Origin: Obelidium mucronatum | Lineage: Eukaryota; Chytridiomycota; Chytridiomycetes; Chytridiales; Chytriomycetaceae | Reading direction: 5' to 3' | Assembly: GCA_025765595.1 (NCBI GenBank) | Contig: JAIVFH010000168.1 | Coordinates: 1-58,849 of the forward strand | Length of the DNA stretch: 58,849 nucleotides | Part shown: piece after piece, positions 53,267-58,849 of the stretch | Layout of the letters: every line of letters begins with the position of its first letter | How positions within the stretch are numbered: the stretch's first letter is position 1 | Position numbers and translations under genes: made by a program | Notes under the pieces: model-generated | Database searches by the model: none | Told to the model about the DNA's origin: nothing | The model's input: only the letters and a program-made list of their open reading frames with translations

Positions 53267-54553
53267 TCATTGTAAAAACATAACCACATTATCACCCAGT
53301 CCCATTTCTGTGAATGCCCTCCTCCTCATTTCCATTTCATCTAGCTCCTCTTCATCATCTTCCTCGCCATCCGTTTCGTTGATGTCTTCATCTGGCTCCA
53401 TATACCCTGCATCTGCAGCCAACATCCTCAACAACCGATGCATCTGATATGTCTTGCCAAAACTCATATCATACCAATAATTCACAGCCATAGTTTTGTC
53501 GCCTTGCTCAACTTTATGCGCCCACAGCGAAGGCAAATAGAGCATATCCCCGCGTTCCAGCGTCACAGTGAGAACAAGTCCTCGTTTCTTTGTGTATCCA
53601 ATACGCTCTCGGAAGATGGCTGCATCTGGTTCCCGTGTTGGATCCAAAGAACACCATCGTGTCATCATTCTTGGGTGGGCTTCGTCTGTGGTGATGTCAC
53701 AAGTGTTTGGATCCATGAAGACGGGTTCGGTTTTCCATTCGGTTGTCGTCGCTGTCGCTTCCGTCTTCTTTGTTGTTGGCTTTTGAATGACTGCCGGGGT
53801 ATATTTTGAGGTCGGGAATGTCCGCTCTTCAAGCGCCCAAGATTCCGAAGGCGGGATCAATGTGAATGTTTTGGATCCTGTGATAACGACATAGAGGTTT
53901 TCGTAGTGGTCCTTGTGGAACGATGTGACGGAATGACGGGAACCACACCAGAAGTTGACTGCGTCTGGCAAAATTCCTGTTTTTTTTCAAAAAAAAGGTT
54001 TGTGTGAGATATTTACTTTTCTGTTCTGGCTGTTTATCAGAAAATATACCGAGTGCTTCCGTTGCAAAATCAATATCTGGCGGGACTTGGGCAAATAACT
54101 GCGTGAAGTCTCCTCCCTCTCGCATATTGTTGTTTTGACTTTGAATATAATGTACGGCATGTGGAGCTGTTGCATCTTCCAGATCAAGGGCTTTAAAGAA
54201 CTCTCCCATTGACATTGACACTTCATGAGGGAGACAGAATGTGCCATCAATAACAGCGTCAGCAAAACCTATCCTCAAGTTTGCAAAAATCATAGTCAGT
54301 TCCTAAACGGGTCGTTGTGTGTGGTGCCTGTAGCTTTACCATTTGGAGTGACGGAGACAGTTACATTGGAATCAACCATTTCCTTGACACGATTCCGATC
54401 AGTGAATGACTCCATCGCCTTCCAGTCTTCAACATCCGTGTTCTTGAAGATTGCTGGTTTGTTTTCTGACACCAGGTGTAAGAACTCGATTGCGGTTGGT
54501 TTTCTGTCGAACTCAGTGATTTGAAGGCTACCGAACTCCCTCGTCGTCGACAC
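53267..54553 (-). CDS. JMJD7-like JmjC hydroxylase
   Basis: Exons about 54553-54340, 54268-54017, 53976-53267; the second intron (54016-53977) is only 40 nt. JMJD7 proteins are Fe(II)/2OG-dependent lysyl hydroxylases acting on TRAFAC GTPases. Visible: PAIFKNTDVEDWKAMESFTD, VTVSVTPNGFADAV, the cupin core LPDAVNFWCGSRHSVTSFHK with the HxD iron ligands (HKD) and YENLYVVITGSKTFTLIPP, and the distal histidine in YLPSLWAHKVEQ. An acidic tail (DEDINETDGEEDDEEELDEM) follows. The conserved start STTREFGSL is preceded in frame by GTG, not ATG. An ATG two bases earlier is out of frame, so a base error or upstream exon is likely. Confidence 0.87.
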
Positions 54554-54848
54554 ATGAGATTTGAGAACTGATTTGTTTTTTTTTTTGGATTCGACGCTCA
54601 GCGGATGGAGTCGTGGCAGTGGCGTGAAGACATACTCGAAATTGGGTTGGTCATGGGTAAAAAAAAAAAGGAGAAAAAATTAAAAAGAACCGTCCCTTCA
54701 TTAATACCTCGTTTTGATTGGTTGAAACAACTGAAACTCATTGAGGAAAATATCGAACGGTTCAATGGGTCAATGGGCTACTTTTAAACACTAAATAAAA
54801 AGACAGAATCTTAACAGTTGTTGAAAAGGGTTTTAACACGACAAAAAA

Positions 54849-55444
54849 ATGGATCCACCACAATCTCAGTACATTCTTCTGGCAGCTTTGAAAACCCTCA
54901 AGCACGAACTGTTCCTCACTCCAGACTCATCCAAACAACCCATCCAATACATGCAAGAATTAACTTCCCTCCTTGACCTGCACGCGCAAGACCTTGTTAC
55001 CTCGAGTCTCCTTTCTCATCAAATCATTCAACATGTGGAAACAATCCAGGCTAAATGTTTGATAGACCAGGAATGCTTCCAGAAAATCAATATGCATTTC
55101 AAGCAGTTTTCTGTTGTTGCAACGATGCCAGGCACGTTGTTTGAAGAAAGTACGGTGGAAAAGGCGGCACGCGTGCCATTGTATCAATGGTTGATCCAGC
55201 ATCGCGAGAATCCCTATCCCACCGACGAAGACAAGAGAGAGTTGGCGGCAAGTACGGGAATGTCGATTCCTCAAATCAACCATGTAAGTGGTACATATAA
55301 GAGGACAAATTCAATATAACCTTCTAATACTTCATTTAAAACTAAACTGATTTTTATATATTTTTATAGTGGTTCGTCAACAGCCGCAGACGCAATGTTG
55401 CTGATCGTGAAGATCTGAATATGCTTTATGGACAGGGACAGTAA
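54849..55444 (+). CDS. TALE-class homeodomain transcription factor
   Basis: Exons 54849-55283 and 55370-55444; 169 residues. Start MDPPQSQYILLAALKTLKHE. The N-terminal two thirds is helical with no known motif. The homeodomain is at the C-terminus: LYQWLIQHRENPYPTDEDKR, then LAASTGMSIPQINHWFVNSR and RRN. The NPYPTDEDK sequence gives the three-residue loop extension between helices 1 and 2 that defines TALE proteins, and WFxNxRRR is the DNA-recognition helix. The only intron splits helix 3 (INH/WFV). It binds DNA, probably as a heterodimer as in fungal HD1/HD2 mating systems; whether this one is a mating gene is unknown. It is divergent from the JMJD7-like gene. Confidence 0.9.
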
Positions 55445-55663
55445 TAACGCTGCCAAACTCAGGAATCTGGCTCGTTTCAAAACAGCTTTCTTTGCATTAG
55501 CATTTTTTATATTTTGACTTTTCATGCTCGCATCATTCCAAGAAAGAATAAACTGATATTCTGGATTTGAACTCACTAGACTTCCCATTTCCCCTTGAAT
55601 GTAGAGGTGGAGGATCCATCTTCGCGTGCAGAGATGAGATTTTCAGATTTCCAGTTACAGTAA

Positions 55664-58119
55664 ATGGCATCTCTCAACTATATTACCATGTGCACTTCCG
55701 TACTACTTTACGGAACATTCATTGCTTTAAATTTCCTTGTTCATGCCGTGTCAAGTCAATATATTCCCGACTACAAAGATCCCATCATTGGCTTCTTTCC
55801 AGGAACAACGACAATTCCAGCAAAACTTCAAACCAACATAACCATCGCCTTCTTCCTTCCTTACAACCAGTTCTGGAAACTCCAAAATCAGTCAGATTAT
55901 GATGCCTGTCTTCCTTGCAGTTGGTTCAGGACCATAGATTCAGCAGCCGAGCTTGTTGTTCAGGAAATCAACAACGATCCAGACAAACTGCCCAATACCA
56001 CGATAAATATTCTTCGGGTTCAATCTTGGGATGCAAACTATCAAGGACCTGGTGCGGCTGTATCTGCGGCACTTCATGTCGGAATGAATCATCCTGGTGA
56101 GCCTTCAGGCTGTCAAACACAACCACCACTAAAAACCATTCCAAAAACGCCGCCTAGATGTCGTGGCAGGTTTCGGAGACACGTCTGGTTTGAGCACAAT
56201 GATAACTGCCGGGGTTCTCTCTCAGTTTAAGATCCCCTTTTGTGGCGGATTTCAAAACCTTCCTGCTCTATCAGACAAGGGAAACTATCCCTACTTTTTC
56301 CGCGTGTCGTTTTCAAATAAGTGGGGATCTGCGATTGCAACTCTTTTGAATGAATGGAACGTGAAACGGGTGGCCATGATTTATGATTCCGATGATATCG
56401 AGAGTGTTGGTGCATACCTCGATATTCGGAACGAGTTATATGCTGATGGCGTTACTGTGCTTGCTATTCGGTCTTATCATGGGGCGTCTTGGCCGACAGA
56501 TTTCACTGATATTCTGGAGAATTTGCTGTATGTTGATGCAAGGTATCTCTCCACTCATTCCTTTCAACAATTGTACACACTGAACGGTTAGGACTTTCAG
56601 ATATATCATTGTTTGTGCCCAAAGCTGGTCGCCTTCGTATGATTTAGTCTCGGCGGCTGAAAGATTCGGCCTCATTTCTCCCCAACACCAGTGGATAGTG
56701 ACAAATCAGCCGTATCCCTCAAATTATTCCGGAATCGGGCAAGATGCTAGATTGGACAAGATGATTGGAATGATTTGGCCCAGCTTGGATGGAGAAAAGG
56801 CTTCCAGTCCAGACTTTCAAGAGTCTGAAAGAAAATGGATATCCGCGTATAACCAAAATCCAGTAAAGTATCAAATTGATTACTTGAATTGGGTAAATGA
56901 AGGAGCCTATGACTGTCTGGGAACGATTCTCTATGGATTGGATGGTTTTCTCAAAATGCATGGACACCCTGCTGAAAAACTAACGAGTCGTGCATTGAAT
57001 GATCGATTAAACTTCACGATATTTCAAAATACGGGATTTAAGGGTACTCTTTTGAACCCTATGCGTTTGGATTCGAATGGCGACATAACTGCAAACACTT
57101 CATTTGCAACCATCAGTGCTGAAATGTTCGAAACGGGAACTCAGCCAAATTTTTGCACGGTTGAAAAGGAAACTGGAAAATTTATAGCGTTGAGTGCCCT
57201 TCCAGTGTTTTTTGGAGGAAGCAATGACCCACCACCCGATGGACCACCAATCATTGAAAAGATAGATGTTGTCAACTCCTTGCATAATACCCGTGGTATT
57301 GTTATTGTATCTGCGATTTGTTTCTGTTATATTCTTTGTCTGCTACAAATTGCATTTCTCCTGGCATATCGCAATTCAACCATTGTTAAGGCTTTGAATG
57401 TTCCGCATTCATTGATTTCAATCTCTGGCTGCTTAATTATGGTCTCTGGAATGATTTTCTATCTGGAGGATTTGAATTCTCTCAAGTGTCGCGCCCGCGT
57501 TTGGTTTGTGGCGATTGGATTTGTTGTGATGGTTCTCCCACTGGTGGGGAAAAACTATTACATTTTCCGCATCGTCACGTCGTTTGAGGCTATTTCTACC
57601 AAGCAATTGATGAGATTCTCGCTGAGCGTGCATGGCGCTACTATAGTGGGTATCATTATGGAAGTGATATTGTTGGGATTTTGGACAGCAACAACAAAGT
57701 TTTCGCCAAAGCAATACCAAGATGCCGAGAGCATATTTTATTTGTGCCATCATCACTCGTTTGGATATTCATGGTCCACGTCTCTTCTCTGGATATTTAA
57801 TTCCTCGGTTTTGTTGTTGGCAGCCTATATGGCCTACACTTGTCGGAACGTTACTCCGACCTATAACGAATCCAGCCTTTTAGCAATGGTTTCAGTTTCA
57901 TTGGCTCTTCTTATATCCACGGTCTCGTTCCTGGAACGGAATGAAACGCAAGGCTTGAAGGGAAGCACTTGCAATCTTCATCACAGCAACAGCACTTCCA
58001 ATAATTTTGGTTGGTCCAGTTATTCTTCGCACTTTTATCCACAGCGACCCAACGTGTGCTCGTCACAGGAGGTCAGACTGGAACAGCTCAGTCAATGTCT
58101 ATGCGGAGTTCTAAGCTAG
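55664..58119 (+). CDS. Class C G-protein-coupled receptor (GABA-B-like)
   Basis: Exons 55664-56096, 56158-56542, 56601 onward. A signal peptide (ITMCTSVLLYGTFIALNFLV) leads into a Venus-flytrap ligand-binding domain of the periplasmic-binding-protein fold: ITIAFFLPYNQFWKL, SAAELVVQEINNDPDKLPNT, DVVAGFGDTSGLSTMITAGV, VKRVAMIYDSDDIESV. Seven TM helices start with GIVIVSAICFCYILCLLQIA; TM3 has VWFVAIGFVVMVLPLVGKNY and TM6 SLLAMVSVSLALLISTVSFL. TM7 (LAIFITATALPIILVGPVIL) is reached only by a one-base shift at 57955-57966 (AAGGGAAGC). The family senses amino acids or related ligands and couples to heterotrimeric G proteins. The C-terminus after about 58060 is uncertain; a stop in the TM7 phase lies at 58112-58114. 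Confidence 0.88.
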
Positions 58120-58849
58120 GGCAGACTGACAGCTATCAAGCGAACACGACTTGGCGCGGTCCAGTGAGCAACAAGCAAAAGTGCAAGCGTGGTATAAGGT
58201 TTGGTAACCTTTGATTGAATCGCGTGTACGCAAGGGGGTGCTGATTAACAACTACAGAAACAAGATGTTGTCTTTCGACATTGTTCGGAAGCGGCAATTT
58301 GGTCACCATGGAAAGAGTCACCAGGAGTTATCTTGGCAGTGATGAGTAGTAAAAGGATTTGGTTAACTTTGATAAGTTCCGAGCACTTGCTGGTTACTCA
58401 CTGTTTGGCGAATTCCTCAATTACAGTTGGTGGGGCTGTCAGTTGGCGTTACAGTACAGTCTGACAGAAAAGGAAAAGTTGAATTTGAATTTGAAAAGCA
58501 GAGGGAAGCGTGCGACTTTGCTTCAATGTTGATGGAATGGCGGGAACAAACCCAACAAGTGGAATAAAGATAGGCCAATGTCGAGCAAAGCATCAAATGA
58601 AATGTATTTCAATACAGTCCGCAATGGGACAATGAAAAGAGAATCAGCAACAAATACCCCTCCAAAACACGACTTGCACACTGGAACTGAAGAACCCTTC
58701 CCAACCATCTCCAGGAGTAGCAAAGGGTTTTTTGACCAATTATCCACCAACGGTTCCATTCAAAACTGCAGCGTCACATGCAACACTCATTACGTGGCCA
58801 TCATTATTCAACGCGTCCACTTTATTCCCAACAATCCACATCCACCGTT
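58120..58849. other. Right-edge stretch without a recognisable gene
   Basis: Possible C-terminal exon or 3' untranslated region of the GPCR up to about 58215. A minus-strand frame of 78 codons at 58523-58759 has no support. Confidence 0.4.

Noticed and set aside
1..58849. CRISPR arrays, bacterial operons, rRNA or tRNA genes
   Set aside because: Introns throughout and polyadenylation-like ends mark eukaryotic DNA. No regularly spaced repeats, rRNA or convincing tRNA cloverleaf was seen by eye; a tRNAscan run would settle tRNAs.

Overview
The window reads as nuclear DNA of a zoosporic, early-diverging fungus, most likely a chytrid. Genes carry short GT-AG introns (mostly 40 to 100 nt). The telomeric repeat is TTAGGG-type, and fungal polarity genes (a Spa2-like scaffold, an Afi1/SPA-type DENN protein) sit beside features unusual in Dikarya: a class C GPCR, TIR domains, and a Penelope-like element next to telomeric repeats. 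The species cannot be named from sequence alone.

Layout. Bases 1-3.6 kb look subtelomeric: the 3' end of a non-LTR retrotransposon whose poly(A) abuts CCCTAA repeats, then a Penelope-like element whose frame opens directly after those repeats, then short tandem repeats. Bases 4.1-19.8 kb are a minus-strand series: a roughly 1,570-residue SEL1/TIR/2OG-oxygenase protein, casein kinase 1, a SET methyltransferase with an inserted SAP-like motif, a CTR-type copper transporter, an OSCA/TMEM63 (CSC1) channel and a small mannose-lectin-like protein. A plus-strand CCR4/Angel-type nuclease occupies 20.3-24.0 kb.

Bases 24.5-30.0 kb are an intact Copia retrotransposon with identical 95-bp LTRs and a 5-bp target duplication. 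It splits a small multi-pass membrane protein gene. It is followed by the Afi1-type DENN gene, an unknown gene, and a multi-pass membrane protein (30.7-36.2 kb). A non-coding stretch at 36.2-37.8 kb holds an iterated motif. Bases 37.8-43.9 kb are a tandem array of four surface-protein paralogs (Cys-containing ectodomain, one TM, usually a cytosolic SAM domain). The rest holds a membrane protein, a WW protein, the Spa2-like scaffold, a four-TM protein, an NDUFA4/MLRQ subunit, a JMJD7-like hydroxylase, a TALE homeodomain protein and a class C GPCR.

The genes do not form one pathway. Candidates for something new are the TIR/SEL1/oxygenase protein, the SAM-tailed receptor array, the telomere-linked retroelement pair, the Gag with an RRM, and a possible 22-nt intron. 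A caution applies throughout: about ten conserved genes contain single-base frame breaks, usually a surplus base at a G-rich spot. Uncorrected assembly indels are the simplest explanation, but it should be tested.
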